Assembly: GCA_014695255.1 (NCBI GenBank) | Contig: JACJNX010000034.1 | Coordinates: 1-64,000, forward strand | DNA length: 64,000 nucleotides | Source of the DNA: Cyanobacteria bacterium FACHB-63 | GTDB lineage: Bacteria; Cyanobacteriota; Cyanobacteriia; Leptolyngbyales; Leptolyngbyaceae | Reading direction: 5' to 3' | Shown here: piece after piece, positions 54,436 through 63,839 of the stretch | Layout of the letters: every line of letters begins with the position of its first letter | How positions within the stretch are numbered: position 1 is the first letter of the stretch | Notes under the pieces: model-generated | Told to the model about the DNA's origin: nothing | Database searches by the model: none | The model's input: the letters and a program-made list of their open reading frames with translations, nothing else | Translations under genes and position numbers: made by a program

Positions 54436-55845
54436 TTGAGTCAAGCCCCTTCTAATCGCCCGAATCCCCAGGACACTCACCTCAATCGAGCGCGGGCAAG
54501 TTTGCGCCAAGCGTTCACCAATTACTCTCAGTTTTTGCGATCGACCAAAAATCCCTCTCTCGAATCTGCCCTGAAAACGGAACTCGAAACGATCTCAAGC
54601 AATTTGAAGAAGCTTGATCAGTATGTGCTGAGAATCGCGGTGTTTGGCTTGGTGAGTCGCGGGAAATCGGCGATTTTGAATGCGCTGATTGGGGAAAAGG
54701 TGTTTGAAACGGGACCTCTAAACGGCGTGACGCAGGCTCCTAGCTTAGTGTCCTGGTCGCCGAGCGGGGGCTTTGTGTCTGAAGGACGATCGATCGTTCC
54801 AGAGGCTTCGAGCAAGATTCGCATTGAACTGATTGATACACCGGGACTTGATGAGATTGACGGACAAGCGCGGGCAGAAATGGCGCAAGAAGTTGCCCGA
54901 CAAGCGGATTTAATTCTGTTTGTGATTTCTGGAGATATGACGCGGACGGAATACAAAGCGCTCTGTGATCTTAGACAAGCACAAAAGCCATTGATCTTGG
55001 TGTTTAACAAAGTCGATCTTTACCCGGATCAATCGCGGCAAGATATCTATCTCAATCTGCAAAGCTTGGGGGCTAGAACGGGGAATAGCGATCGCTTAGA
55101 GCAGCTTCTAACCTCAGATGAGATTGTGATGGTTGCGGCGGAACCTGCACCGCTCCAAATGCGCGTGGAATACCCAGATGGACGGGTGAGCTATGAGTGG
55201 GAAAGCCCACCCCCGCAGATCGAAGAATTGAAAGCGAAGATTCTGACGATTCTGAATCGGGAAGGTCGATCGCTCTTAGCGCTGAATGCGTTGACTCAAG
55301 CCAGAGCTGCAGAAGAAGAAATCGCGGCGAAGGTGATGGAACTGCGAAACACCGAAGCCGAAGCCTTGATTTGGAAGTTTACCCGCTATAAAGCGATCGC
55401 CATTGCACTGAACCCGATCGCGTTTCTCGATTTGATTGGGGGTGCGGTTTCAGATTTAGCGATGATCCAAGCTTTAGCGAATCTCTATGGCTTACCGATG
55501 ACGCGCTACGAGGCAGGAAAGCTATTAAATACAATCCTGCTCAGTTCAGGAACGTTGCTGCTGGGTGAGATTGGTAGCGGAATTTTGCTGGGAATGGGCA
55601 AGAGTGCGGCAGCTTTGGCGACCGGAGTAGATGGCAGTGCAGGATTCTCGGCATTAGCGGGAACGGCTGCTGTTCAAGCAGGCATTGCGGGATATGGATC
55701 GTACTCGGTTGGACGAGCAGCGCAAGTTTATCTTGAGAACGGCTGCACCTGGGGCGCACAGGGAGCAAATACGGTGATTCGTGAAATCTTGAGCCAGGTC
55801 GATGCCAAAACGATTATTTATCGATTGCGGCAAGAACTTTTGTAA
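54436..55845 (+). CDS. membrane-associated GTPase with DUF697-like C-terminus
   Basis: A 469-residue Era/dynamin-like GTPase. G motifs: G1 AVFGLVSRGKSAILNALIG (the glycine-rich loop is GLVSRGKS), G3 LIDTPGLDEIDG and G4 LVFNKVDLYP. The C-terminal region (about 310-460) is hydrophobic with helices around IAIALNPIAFLDLIGGAVSDLAM and LLSSGTLLLGEIGSGILLG, matching the DUF697-type membrane part of cyanobacterial and plastid homologues. It probably acts at a membrane, but the process is unknown. The start is a TTG at 54436 without a clear ribosome site; the next in-frame possibilities lie inside the conserved helix, so the exact start is uncertain. Confidence 0.8.
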   Translation: MSQAPSNRPNPQDTHLNRARASLRQAFTNYSQFLRSTKNPSLESALKTELETISSNLKKLDQYVLRIAVFGLVSRGKSAILNALIGEKVFETGPLNGVTQAPSLVSWSPSGGFVSEGRSIVPEASSKIRIELIDTPGLDEIDGQARAEMAQEVARQADLILFVISGDMTRTEYKALCDLRQAQKPLILVFNKVDLYPDQSRQDIYLNLQSLGARTGNSDRLEQLLTSDEIVMVAAEPAPLQMRVEYPDGRVSYEWESPPPQIEELKAKILTILNREGRSLLALNALTQARAAEEEIAAKVMELRNTEAEALIWKFTRYKAIAIALNPIAFLDLIGGAVSDLAMIQALANLYGLPMTRYEAGKLLNTILLSSGTLLLGEIGSGILLGMGKSAAALATGVDGSAGFSALAGTAAVQAGIAGYGSYSVGRAAQVYLENGCTWGAQGANTVIREILSQVDAKTIIYRLRQELL

Positions 55846-55979
55846 TATCTGTAATACTTGTAGTATTATAAAAATCCTGAAGAAGTTGAGCAGTGTCCTG
55901 TCTCAATTTCCGTTGGCGCTTGGAATTTTGTTTTGAATGTTGTCGGGGTGATCGACCCTCAGCCACACTGGGAGGATGT

Positions 55980-57797
55980 ATGGCTAAATTTTTAGACATT
56001 CTCAAATACTTTCGCAACTACTGGAAGATCTCAATTTTCAGTATTGTGATGATGAGTTTGTTCGAGATCATTGACTTATTTGTGCCTTATACGATCGGGC
56101 AGATTTTGAATGTCCTGTCAGGGCAACCGCTCGATCGTGTCCTGCAAAGCGTGATCAATTCAACTGCACAAATCAGCCGAGCTGAGATAAATCAATCCTT
56201 TACGCTATCGGTGTTACTGGTGTTAATCGCGATCGTTTCTGTAGTACGTGCGCCGATTCAACCCTGGTTAGGTGCTTGGTTTGCTTGGGATACCGCATTT
56301 CGGGCGCGTCGTGATAACGCTGAGGAATCGTTAAAAAAGGTATTGACTTTACCATTAGAGTTTTACGACGAGAACAATGCTGGACGGATTGCAGCGCGTG
56401 TTGCAAAAGGATTGTCAAATCATACTTGGATCTATCCTGATATGATTTCGCAACTGTTCCCGAAGCTTTTACGAGTGATTGGGATTGTTGTGGTGATTTG
56501 GTTTATCGAATGGCGCATCGCGATTTTGCTGCTTGTTTCGTTTATTGGCATTCTTGCGTTTAACTTAATCGGACTGAAGGAGCTTTCTGACCAAGAAGAA
56601 CGCCTAGATAAATACATGGAGGATACTGAAAGCCGTACTTCTGAGATTATTACTAATATCAAGACGGTGAAAGCCTTTGCAACTGAAACTTCAGAACTAA
56701 AGCGCCAGCAGCAAAGACTGAATCGAGAGTTCAAGGTGCTGGATTATCGCATTCACAAAGGCTACGTGATGCTAATGATGTATGAGCGCACGATCGTTCA
56801 GACTTGTGTGTTCATCTTGTTTGCTTTAGCAGTCTATGCCACGGCGCAGGGCAAGATCTCGATCGGCCACTTCACAACGACTTTCACAATATCAAGCATG
56901 GCGTACGCGGAAGTACAACCGATTAGTCAGTTTGCTGAGTTCTTTGCGCGGCGCTACGGTTCAATGGTGCGCTTTCACGAGTTTATGAAGCTTCCGGTTG
57001 GCATGGATGCTAGTAGCCTTGCACCGCATCCTGATGCTGCCCCCAGATATCAATTCACTGGAAAAGTTGAATTCTCTAATCTGCGGTTTGGCTACAACGT
57101 CGATCGACCTGTGCTTAAAAACATCAACTTACTCATCGAACCGTATCAAACGGTGGCGTTAGTCGGTCGATCGGGGTCAGGAAAATCAACATTGGTTAAA
57201 CTCCTGTTCCGCTACTTCGAGCCAAATCAGGGCAAGATCTTGATCGATGGTCAAGACATTCGACGGCTCGATATTAGTGGCTATCGGAAGCGGTTGGCAA
57301 TTGTTCACCAAGAGGTTGATATCTTCAATGGCACATTGCTCGATAACCTAACCTACGGCAATCCCAACGCCACAATGGAGCAAGTTCGTGAAGCCTGTCG
57401 TATTGCTCAGGCAGAAGACTTTATCCAACAAATGTCAGCAGGATACGCGACGATCGTTGGTGAACGAGGCGTGCGGCTCTCCGGCGGACAAAGACAGCGA
57501 ATCGGGATTGCAAGAGCCTTGATTGTTGATCCGGATGTGTTGATCTTTGATGAAGCAACTTCAAGCTTGGACTATGAATCAGAGCGATCGATTCAGTTAG
57601 CGATGCGATCGATTCTGGGAACGAGAACGTTGATCATCATTGCTCACCGATTGAGTACGGTGCGGGAAGCAGACAAAATTGTGGTGTTAGACCAAGGCAA
57701 CATTGTTGAGGTTGGCAATCACGAAGAACTGCTACAACAAGGCGGACTCTATCAACGCTTGCACTCGCTTCAGGAAACTGGCGAATTGTTAGCTTAA
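55980..57797 (+). CDS. ABC exporter (fused membrane and ATPase domains)
   Basis: A 605-residue half-transporter of the type IV (MsbA/ATM-like) class. Six membrane helices occupy about 1-310, and the ATPase domain follows with Walker A VALVGRSGSGKSTLVKL, Q loop LAIVHQEVDIFNGTLLDNLTYGN, signature VRLSGGQRQRIGIARALI, Walker B VLIFDEATSSLD and His switch IAHRLSTV. It should homodimerise and export a lipid, peptide or drug-like substrate. The ATG at 55980 has GGAGG 4 nt upstream; an extension to 55893 would be cysteine-rich and unlike the family. Confidence 0.92.
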   Translation: MAKFLDILKYFRNYWKISIFSIVMMSLFEIIDLFVPYTIGQILNVLSGQPLDRVLQSVINSTAQISRAEINQSFTLSVLLVLIAIVSVVRAPIQPWLGAWFAWDTAFRARRDNAEESLKKVLTLPLEFYDENNAGRIAARVAKGLSNHTWIYPDMISQLFPKLLRVIGIVVVIWFIEWRIAILLLVSFIGILAFNLIGLKELSDQEERLDKYMEDTESRTSEIITNIKTVKAFATETSELKRQQQRLNREFKVLDYRIHKGYVMLMMYERTIVQTCVFILFALAVYATAQGKISIGHFTTTFTISSMAYAEVQPISQFAEFFARRYGSMVRFHEFMKLPVGMDASSLAPHPDAAPRYQFTGKVEFSNLRFGYNVDRPVLKNINLLIEPYQTVALVGRSGSGKSTLVKLLFRYFEPNQGKILIDGQDIRRLDISGYRKRLAIVHQEVDIFNGTLLDNLTYGNPNATMEQVREACRIAQAEDFIQQMSAGYATIVGERGVRLSGGQRQRIGIARALIVDPDVLIFDEATSSLDYESERSIQLAMRSILGTRTLIIIAHRLSTVREADKIVVLDQGNIVEVGNHEELLQQGGLYQRLHSLQETGELLA

Positions 57798-57803
57798 TTG
57801 CAA

Positions 57804-57834
57804 AAGCATGGGAGGTAAACGCTTTCCCATGCTT
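57804..57834. terminator. bidirectional hairpin after the ABC exporter
   Basis: AAGCATGGGA (57804-57813) and TCCCATGCTT (57825-57834) form a perfect 10-bp stem in the 39-bp gap between the convergent exporter and DUF2442 genes. AAAA precedes it, which gives a T tract on the minus strand. Confidence 0.65.
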
Positions 57835-57836
57835 GC

Positions 57837-58187
57837 TTAGGCTACAGTTCGTTTCTGCCTTAATTGCTGCATCCATGCTTTTGTGCCATAGATCCCTTGC
57901 AGAAGGGCAGGGACGGTTAGATCCACATCTAACGCCTCCCAATGCAAACCAATACCAGAAGGAGTAATTTCAATGTTTGCTAAGTCGTCTTCAGAAGCAT
58001 CAGCCAGTCCTTGTGCGAGTTCATGAGGAAACATAAAAGTTGAGCCATCCTTTAACTGAATAACAACTTGACCAGAAGCACGATCGTAATAAGCAGAAGT
58101 TGCACGCGGCTCTATGGCATCTGCAACAATGGCACGATCGCGGGCGCGATCAAGTTGTGCTTCTAGCGCTGCATCAAGGTTCTCCAT
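57837..58187 (-). CDS. DUF2442 protein
   Basis: A 116-residue protein. The N-terminal helix is charged (ALEAQLDRARDRAIV), and the DUF2442 core follows: ATSAYYDRASGQVVIQLKDGSTFMFP, LAQGLADASEDDLANIEITPSGIGLHW and ALDVDLTVPALLQGIYGT. The domain is small and often encoded next to DUF4160, as here, where the two genes overlap by 14 nt. By analogy with toxin-antitoxin modules it would be the second gene of the pair, but no activity is established. Confidence 0.85.
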   Translation of the reverse strand: MENLDAALEAQLDRARDRAIVADAIEPRATSAYYDRASGQVVIQLKDGSTFMFPHELAQGLADASEDDLANIEITPSGIGLHWEALDVDLTVPALLQGIYGTKAWMQQLRQKRTVA

Positions 58188-58419
58188 GAATGTCTCTCCA
58201 CGCTTCTAACAATTCGCTCCGATAGGAAATGACGAGCTTTAGCGCTTTGATCGCAACACTCCGCTTCCCGCGATACTCGATCACGGTCGGAAGCTCTGTG
58301 TCATTTCCTAAGTTAATCTTAACTTCGCTTTCCGCGTTAATCACATGAACGTGCGAGGGTAAGTGGTCATCGAGATAAATAACTACTCTAAATCCATCCT
58401 CTCTGATAATTGTTGGCAT
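58174..58419 (-). CDS. DUF4160 protein
   Basis: An 81-residue protein with the full DUF4160 pattern: MPTIIREDGFRVVIYLDDHLPSHVHV (the conserved His-x-His), then EVKINLGNDTEL and a C-terminal helical part ALKLVISYRSELLEAW. It is the first gene of a two-gene unit with DUF2442, whose start codon lies inside its 3' end. The function is unknown. The pair resembles mobile two-gene modules found scattered in cyanobacterial genomes. Confidence 0.87.
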   Translation of the reverse strand: MPTIIREDGFRVVIYLDDHLPSHVHVINAESEVKINLGNDTELPTVIEYRGKRSVAIKALKLVISYRSELLEAWRDIHGEP

Positions 58420-58437
58420 TCATCATTCTCACGGTAG

Positions 58438-59526
58438 TCATGATCCGGATCGCAAATACTCCACGACCGATCGCGCAATGGTTAAATTTCCATCTCTGTT
58501 AAGCTTCTCAAGTTTACGCGGTGCATTCATCGGTTGAGTGATACCTTTCCAATCACCGTTAAAAAACTCATCGATTGACCAGATTTGATGCGCTGCATAG
58601 TTCTGAATGCCTTCGAGCAACACTGAAGATTCCGCAAAGCCTTCACGGGTGACAGTTGTAACGGGGATTTCGTAGCGGCAAGCCTCAGAAAAAGTGCTAT
58701 ATCCCGGCTTTGTGAGTAGACGACCACAAACAGGCATCAGATCAATCGGGCGATAAAAGCGATCGTCTACTTTGATCAAATTCGGAAAGTCTGGAGCACC
58801 CGGATCGAAACAGAGAAATTTGTAATCGGGATAGCGGGTCACGTTCTCGTAAGGAACTCGATCGAGTCCCAATCCGCCAAACGTAACCAAAATAATCTTT
58901 TCTTTCGGAATTTCAGTTAAATCAAATTTCTCTAAAATCTCTACGGCATCAAATCGGGGATCAACGCCGGTTAAGCCAACATCTGTAATGTGGGGAAATG
59001 CGCTCATGGATTCATGGAACGGCATTCTGAACAATCGATCGCACTGGGCAAAACATTCCCCAATCCAATCCGCAATCTCAATAAACTCGCCGCCCCAATC
59101 GCGATAGATAAAGTCCCAACCAAAGTTACTCATCATCCAGCCCGGAACGCCTGCTGTTTTGGCAATTGGAGCCGCTAACGGTGGAATATCTCCCAACACT
59201 AAGCCAACTCGATTTTGGCGAATAAAATTGGCCTCGCTGGCCATAATCGATCGCTGTTGCTTCTGAATCTGACGGAGTTTCTCTAACGTTGCAGATTTAT
59301 CCATTGTGAGACTATCCCCTTGAATCACTCCGACATCAAAGGCGCGGGGACGATGGATAAAATCTCCCGGAATATAAGCTTCAAGCAGCGATCGAGGAGC
59401 CGTAGTGACAAGAATTAACACAATCTCAGGATCGAGCCGTTGAATTTCAGCTGCGATCGAAGCTGCGCGAGTGGCATGACCAAAGCCATGATTGGTAATT
59501 GCAAGATAGAGAATCGGTTGAGGCAT
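58438..59526 (-). CDS. MurG/UGT-like glycosyltransferase
   Basis: A 362-residue GT-B fold protein. The N-terminal domain starts ILYLAITNHGFGHATRAASIA, the glycine-rich motif of UDP-sugar transferases such as MurG and diglucosyl-diacylglycerol synthases. The C-terminal domain has ILVTFGGLGLDRVP and the donor-site region PVCGRLLTKPGYSTFSEACRYEIPV. It has no signal peptide or strong membrane helix, so it is cytoplasmic or peripheral. Donor and acceptor are unknown. It lies upstream of the DUF4160-DUF2442 pair on the same strand (18 bp apart). Confidence 0.85.
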   Translation of the reverse strand: MPQPILYLAITNHGFGHATRAASIAAEIQRLDPEIVLILVTTAPRSLLEAYIPGDFIHRPRAFDVGVIQGDSLTMDKSATLEKLRQIQKQQRSIMASEANFIRQNRVGLVLGDIPPLAAPIAKTAGVPGWMMSNFGWDFIYRDWGGEFIEIADWIGECFAQCDRLFRMPFHESMSAFPHITDVGLTGVDPRFDAVEILEKFDLTEIPKEKIILVTFGGLGLDRVPYENVTRYPDYKFLCFDPGAPDFPNLIKVDDRFYRPIDLMPVCGRLLTKPGYSTFSEACRYEIPVTTVTREGFAESSVLLEGIQNYAAHQIWSIDEFFNGDWKGITQPMNAPRKLEKLNRDGNLTIARSVVEYLRSGS

Positions 59527-59613
59527 AGCGTCTCGAAGAAACCATCAGAAGACAAGCTTAAGCGATTGAGGCAAAAATGGTACGGCTTATCTTCTGATGA
59601 GCAGGACTCTTGT

Positions 59614-59667
59614 GAAGTGGGGAGTAGGGAGTGGGGTGTCCTTTTTCAGTTCCCTACTTCCCACTTC
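59614..59667. repeat. inverted repeat between glycosyltransferase and protease genes
   Basis: A 17-bp arm at 59614-59630 (GAAGTGGGGAGTAGGGA) and its inverse at 59651-59667 match at 16 of 17 positions across a 20-nt loop, with TTTTAG after the right arm. The GGGAGTAGGGAGTGGGG-type sequence is a dispersed intergenic repeat in cyanobacteria. It may also end transcription between genes. Confidence 0.7.
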
Positions 59668-59693
59668 TTTTAGTCGCAGCTCAAACCGCTACA

Positions 59694-60470
59694 TCAAGGC
59701 GCTGTCAAATTTGCGATCGGAGCCGAGACAATCCCTTGAGCAATCTGCTGGGCGCGATTGATCGGAATTGCAAATCCAATGCCTTGAGTCCCCCGAATAA
59801 TCGCTGTATTAATGCCAATAACTTGCCCGTTCTGGTTAAGCAATGGGCCGCCAGAATTGCCCGGATTGATTGCAGCATCGGTTTGAATATACCCTTGACC
59901 ATTCGGTGCTCCAAACGATCGCCCCGATCTCTCAGTGCCACTAATAATGCCAACCGTGACAGTATTATCTAATCCGAGTGGATTACCAATCGCGATCGCC
60001 CATTCTCCGGGGCGCAGTTGATTAGAATTTCCCAAAGGAACTGTGGGCAAATTGTTGGCTTGGATTTTCACCACCGCAACATCAGCCTGACGATCTTCTC
60101 CGACAACGCGCCCTTCAAATTGTCGTCCATCTTTCAGCGTGACGGTGACTCGATTCGCTCGATCGACCACATGAGCATTGGTCAAAATTAATCCATCCGA
60201 TCGCGTAATAAATCCTGAACCCACTCCGCGTACCACCCGCTCATTAGAGAAATTACCTCCCGCCGTGCGTGATGAATTGATCCGAACGACTGCTGCACCT
60301 GTACGATCGACTGCGTTTGAGACGAAGTTGGCATCAGGAGATGCAGATTGAGCTACTGCGGGCTGTAGATCCACAATTCGAGTGGGTGCAAAGTGAGTCG
60401 TTGCGATCGCTGCGATCGCGCCGAATGAAACTAACGAAACTGAAGTGATTGATTTTTTCAAAGCCATCAT
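59694..60470 (-). CDS. HtrA-like serine protease without PDZ domain
   Basis: A 258-residue periplasmic trypsin-fold protease. A signal peptide or anchor ([19 protein letters not shown]) precedes the protease domain. The catalytic triad is His100 in LTNAHVVD, Asp130 in [10 protein letters not shown] and Ser206 in NPGNSGGPL, with oxyanion context IQTDAAIN. The usual HhoA/HhoB/HtrA proteins are about 400 residues with a C-terminal PDZ; here the frame stops after [21 protein letters not shown], where the PDZ linker would begin, and no PDZ remnant follows. It should degrade or process misfolded exported proteins with less regulation. Confidence 0.9.
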   Translation of the reverse strand: MMALKKSITSVSLVSFGAIAAIATTHFAPTRIVDLQPAVAQSASPDANFVSNAVDRTGAAVVRINSSRTAGGNFSNERVVRGVGSGFITRSDGLILTNAHVVDRANRVTVTLKDGRQFEGRVVGEDRQADVAVVKIQANNLPTVPLGNSNQLRPGEWAIAIGNPLGLDNTVTVGIISGTERSGRSFGAPNGQGYIQTDAAINPGNSGGPLLNQNGQVIGINTAIIRGTQGIGFAIPINRAQQIAQGIVSAPIANLTAP

Positions 60471-60501
60471 AACGATTAGAACTTCCTTGATTGAAATTGA
60501 A

Positions 60502-61734
60502 TTACTTCGACTGCAACACTTGATTAATCGATGCCAATGCTGTCTGTAGCGTGTCGTTCAAACTGCTTGCATTGGTACTGCGATCGGTCGGTGAATGATA
60601 GTTCGGATCAGAGCCGCGATAGAAAAACAATACAGGGACTCCCTTCGCAGCAAACGACGCATGATCACTACTGCTATTTGTCCAAGTTGGAACATTGGAA
60701 TTGAGTTGCTTGAGCTGCGATCGTAACTCAGCAGACCCGCCGATCAGGAGCCGATCATTAATCCCCACCATATCGAAATTAAACATGGCGGATAACCCAG
60801 ACAAAAATTGAGGCTGCACAGAATTTACGAAGGCTCTTGATCCTTGCAAGCCATCTTCTTCACCATCAAACGCCATGAACCACACTTCGCGAGCCAGTGG
60901 CGTGTTCGCCAGCCGCCGCGCCGTTTCCAAGACCACTGCTGTTCCAGATGCGTTGTCGTTGGCTCCAGGAGAACCGGAAACAGAGTCATAATGTCCACCT
61001 AACAATAAACGAGGTTGAGTTACCCCAGGAAGACGAGCAATCACGTTGCGCCCAGTAATCGTTCGCCGCTCTGTATTGACAGAAACTTGTGCAGCTGGCG
61101 CGTTGAGTAATTTCGCACCGTTACTTTGAGTGATGCCGATCGCCGGAATTGCTGCCGGACTGCTCAGCGTTCCTCGCAGGGGTTTATCTTCTGAATTGAT
61201 CACAATGACTGCGATCGCACCCGCCTTTGCTGCATTGTCTACTTTCTGTGAGAACGGAATTTCACCCCGCCGCACAACTGCGATCGCACCCTTCACATCA
61301 ATCGATGCAAAGTCATTCGGTCGCCCCACATTTGGAACGACGACCAACCGCGCATTGGCTTGACCTGCGATCGAGTTGTTGAGGGCTTGTCCTGAGATTG
61401 TTTGTCCATTCACGCTCACGTTTGAACCTAGATCTCGAAACTTCGGATAAGTGAAGGTCTGCACCTCAGTTTGATAGCCTGCTTTGCGATATTCCTCGAT
61501 CAGAAATTGACTTGCTTGTTGTGCAGCAGGTGTCCCCGCAACTCTGGCTCCAATCTGAGTTAACTTTTGAACGGTTTCTTGAACCCGACTATCAGTCGGT
61601 GATGCCGCTTCGGTTGTACTTGCTACAGCGGTATCTGCGGAACGGGTTGCTTGAATTGTACAAGCCGGAAGCGTTGCCAAAATGACAGCAAAAGCTGCAT
61701 AGATGGATTTAACGGTTTTGTTCATTCGAGTCAT
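60502..61734 (-). CDS. M28-family zinc aminopeptidase with PA domain, lipoprotein
   Basis: A 410-residue exported peptidase. The N-terminus is a lipoprotein-type signal ([17 protein letters not shown]). Residues about 110-225 form a PA insert ([21 protein letters not shown]). The M28 domain carries the metal and catalytic residues in [12 protein letters not shown] (His), [14 protein letters not shown] (bridging Asp), [12 protein letters not shown] (Glu pair), MFNFDMVG (Asp) and DPNYHSPTD (His). It removes N-terminal amino acids from peptides. It lies 31 bp upstream of the protease gene, so the two may form a periplasmic protein-degradation operon. Confidence 0.9.
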   Translation of the reverse strand: MTRMNKTVKSIYAAFAVILATLPACTIQATRSADTAVASTTEAASPTDSRVQETVQKLTQIGARVAGTPAAQQASQFLIEEYRKAGYQTEVQTFTYPKFRDLGSNVSVNGQTISGQALNNSIAGQANARLVVVPNVGRPNDFASIDVKGAIAVVRRGEIPFSQKVDNAAKAGAIAVIVINSEDKPLRGTLSSPAAIPAIGITQSNGAKLLNAPAAQVSVNTERRTITGRNVIARLPGVTQPRLLLGGHYDSVSGSPGANDNASGTAVVLETARRLANTPLAREVWFMAFDGEEDGLQGSRAFVNSVQPQFLSGLSAMFNFDMVGINDRLLIGGSAELRSQLKQLNSNVPTWTNSSSDHASFAAKGVPVLFFYRGSDPNYHSPTDRSTNASSLNDTLQTALASINQVLQSK

Positions 61735-61827
61735 AACGGCAAAAAGGTTCAGAAAGCATCCTCACACCTACCTTTGCAAAGCGTTTCTTAAGCTATTTCC
61801 TGAGCTATTTCCTATTGTGCAGAGCGA

Positions 61828-63072
61828 TTATGACAAGGAAATGTCAGAGGTAAATCGGCTGGACGGCTTGAGCGGAAGTTCAATGCGGAAGGTTGAGCCA
61901 CGATCGACCTCACTAATGACGCGAATCTGTCCTTGATGCGCTTCGATAATTTGCTGAGCGATCGCAAGTCCGAGTCCAAATCCACCAGTTTGCCGAGTGC
62001 GAGCAGTATCCACGCGATAAAACCGATCAAACACATGAAAGAGATCTGCAGCAGGAATACCGATTCCAGTGTCTTGAATCTCTAAAACAGCGTGATTCGA
62101 CTGAACGAATAAACGCAGTTCAATCGTTCCGCCTGCGGGTGTGTATTTGAGTGCATTCGTGATCAGATTGACGATCGCTTGCTTCAGTAAATTGGGATCA
62201 GCTTTGAGCCAAAGTGCTGCTTCCCGAATGTGGCTCGTTAGCTGAAGATGTTTCTCGATCGCTTGAGGCGTATATTCCTCTACCAATGACTGAACTAATG
62301 CAGCAAAATCAATAGCATTCAGTGTTGCTAGATCTAACTTTCCATCTTGGCGTGACAGAAATAACAATTGATCAATCAGTGAACCCATTGATTGGGCAAT
62401 CATCACAACTTGAGTTAAGCGCGATCGCATTTCTTGAATGTCTTCCGGTGGCATCAATGCAACCTGAGCTTGGCTCAAAATTCCAGCGACTGGAGTTCTG
62501 AGTTCATGAGAGGCATCGGCTGTGAAGCGCTGAAGACGATCGTAAGCATGGCGCGTCGGTTGCAGGGCGATTCCCGCCAAAGTCCAACCAATGACTCCAA
62601 TCACTCCAAGCGTCACCGGAAGACCGATGCTAAGGAATAATCGCGCTTGATCTAAGCTTCTTTGCAGCGAATCGAGTGGCACTGCAACTTGTAGATACCC
62701 AACAATCCTCGCACCGTTTTTCAGGGGAATCGTCAACTGCCTCAAAGCACTGGCTGCAGATGCGATCGTTCTCCAGCCGATCGTATCTTCTAACCTGAGT
62801 GGAGAGCTTTGATCAGAAGCTTGAAGTCGCCTTTTTCGAGCATCATACAATCGAACATAAGCGAATTGAGGATTCGGAGTCATTGATGGCGATTGATTGC
62901 TGCGGCTCAATTGACCTGTGAGAATCTGTGTTTGCTTCAGCAGGGATTGATCAAATCGATCGAGTTGTTCATTCACAGTTAGTCCATAGCCGATCGTCGC
63001 AAACAGCGTTAGAACCCCGCCCATTGAGAGCGTGTACCAGTAGGCTAAATTCCGGCGGCTGCGGTGAAACAT
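61828..63072 (-). CDS. two-component sensor histidine kinase
   Basis: A 414-residue membrane kinase. Two helices (YTLSMGGVLTLFATIGYGL near 12-32 and LSIGLPVTLGVIGVIGWTLAGIAL near 145-170) bracket a periplasmic sensor of about 110 residues. HisKA has FTADASHELRTPVAGILSQ, and the ATPase domain shows LKQAIVNLITNALKYTPAGG, DTGIGIP and GGFGLGLAIAQQ. It has no clear HAMP or PAS domain. The cognate regulator gene lies 9 nt upstream in the same transcript. The stimulus is unknown. Confidence 0.92.
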   Translation of the reverse strand: MFHRSRRNLAYWYTLSMGGVLTLFATIGYGLTVNEQLDRFDQSLLKQTQILTGQLSRSNQSPSMTPNPQFAYVRLYDARKRRLQASDQSSPLRLEDTIGWRTIASAASALRQLTIPLKNGARIVGYLQVAVPLDSLQRSLDQARLFLSIGLPVTLGVIGVIGWTLAGIALQPTRHAYDRLQRFTADASHELRTPVAGILSQAQVALMPPEDIQEMRSRLTQVVMIAQSMGSLIDQLLFLSRQDGKLDLATLNAIDFAALVQSLVEEYTPQAIEKHLQLTSHIREAALWLKADPNLLKQAIVNLITNALKYTPAGGTIELRLFVQSNHAVLEIQDTGIGIPAADLFHVFDRFYRVDTARTRQTGGFGLGLAIAQQIIEAHQGQIRVISEVDRGSTFRIELPLKPSSRFTSDISLS

Positions 63073-63081
63073 GAGACGCGG

Positions 63082-63768
63082 CTATCTCGCTTCAGAGTCA
63101 ATAGAAATCAATCGATACCCCACACCATACACGGTTTCAAGCCAGTTCTTTGCTCCAACTGCATCAAGCCGTTGTCGCAGTCGTCGAACTAAGGTGGTGA
63201 CTGCATTGCTTTCGGGTTGACTGCCCCAGCCCCACAAGGCTTGCTCTACCTGATCGTGTGTCACCACCTGACGTGGATGCCGCATAAAATATTCCATCAA
63301 CTGAAATTCTCGTCCCGATAGTTGCACCGTCGTTTGTTGGCGCTCTAGAGTCAAGGTGTCGAGGTGCAACTGCAAGTTTCCCAAACTCAGCGTATCGCCT
63401 TGCCACAACGGAGAGCGTCGCCGTAATGCTCGCACTCGCGCCAATAATTCCATTACATCCACAGGTTTAACAAGATAATCATCGGCTCCAGCATCCAGTC
63501 CTGTCACTTTATCGATCGTCGTATCTTTCGCGGTTAGCATTAACACTGGAGCCGTTTTGCCCGCCTGCCGAAACCGCCGACACAGCTCAATTCCGCTGGT
63601 TTGAGGTAGCATCCAATCGAGAATTAGCAGATCATAAGGACGATCGAGCATCAGCGATCGAGCTGTCATGGCTTCAGCGATCGCGTCCACAATATGTCCC
63701 GCTTTTTCTAGTGCGGCTTGCAAGGGTTCTAGTTGAAGAGGATCATCCTCAACCAGTAGAATCAGCAT
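63082..63768 (-). CDS. OmpR/PhoB-family response regulator
   Basis: A 228-residue transcription factor. The receiver has LILLVEDDPLQLE, the acceptor Asp in LLILDWMLPQTSGIEL, APVLMLTAKD and the Lys in DDYLVKPVDVMEL. The C-terminal winged helix has LSGREFQLMEYFMRHP and the recognition region VTTLVRRLRQRLDAVGAKNWLETVYGVGYRL. Together with the downstream kinase it resembles the RppA-RppB (NrsR-NrsS) type pairs of cyanobacteria, though that identity is not certain. A small membrane protein gene is divergent, 71 bp away, and is a natural target. Confidence 0.92.
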   Translation of the reverse strand: MLILLVEDDPLQLEPLQAALEKAGHIVDAIAEAMTARSLMLDRPYDLLILDWMLPQTSGIELCRRFRQAGKTAPVLMLTAKDTTIDKVTGLDAGADDYLVKPVDVMELLARVRALRRRSPLWQGDTLSLGNLQLHLDTLTLERQQTTVQLSGREFQLMEYFMRHPRQVVTHDQVEQALWGWGSQPESNAVTTLVRRLRQRLDAVGAKNWLETVYGVGYRLISIDSEAR

Positions 63769-63839
63769 ATTCGCTCCTCAAACTGACTTTCCTATTCTAG
63801 AGAATGCTTGAAGATTCACCTCAATAAAGGAATGTTCCC

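Noticed and set aside
55814-56017. A 67-codon minus-strand frame at the start of the ABC exporter.
   Set aside because: It overlaps the end of the GTPase gene and the exporter start, has a basic low-complexity composition and no family; it is a shadow frame.
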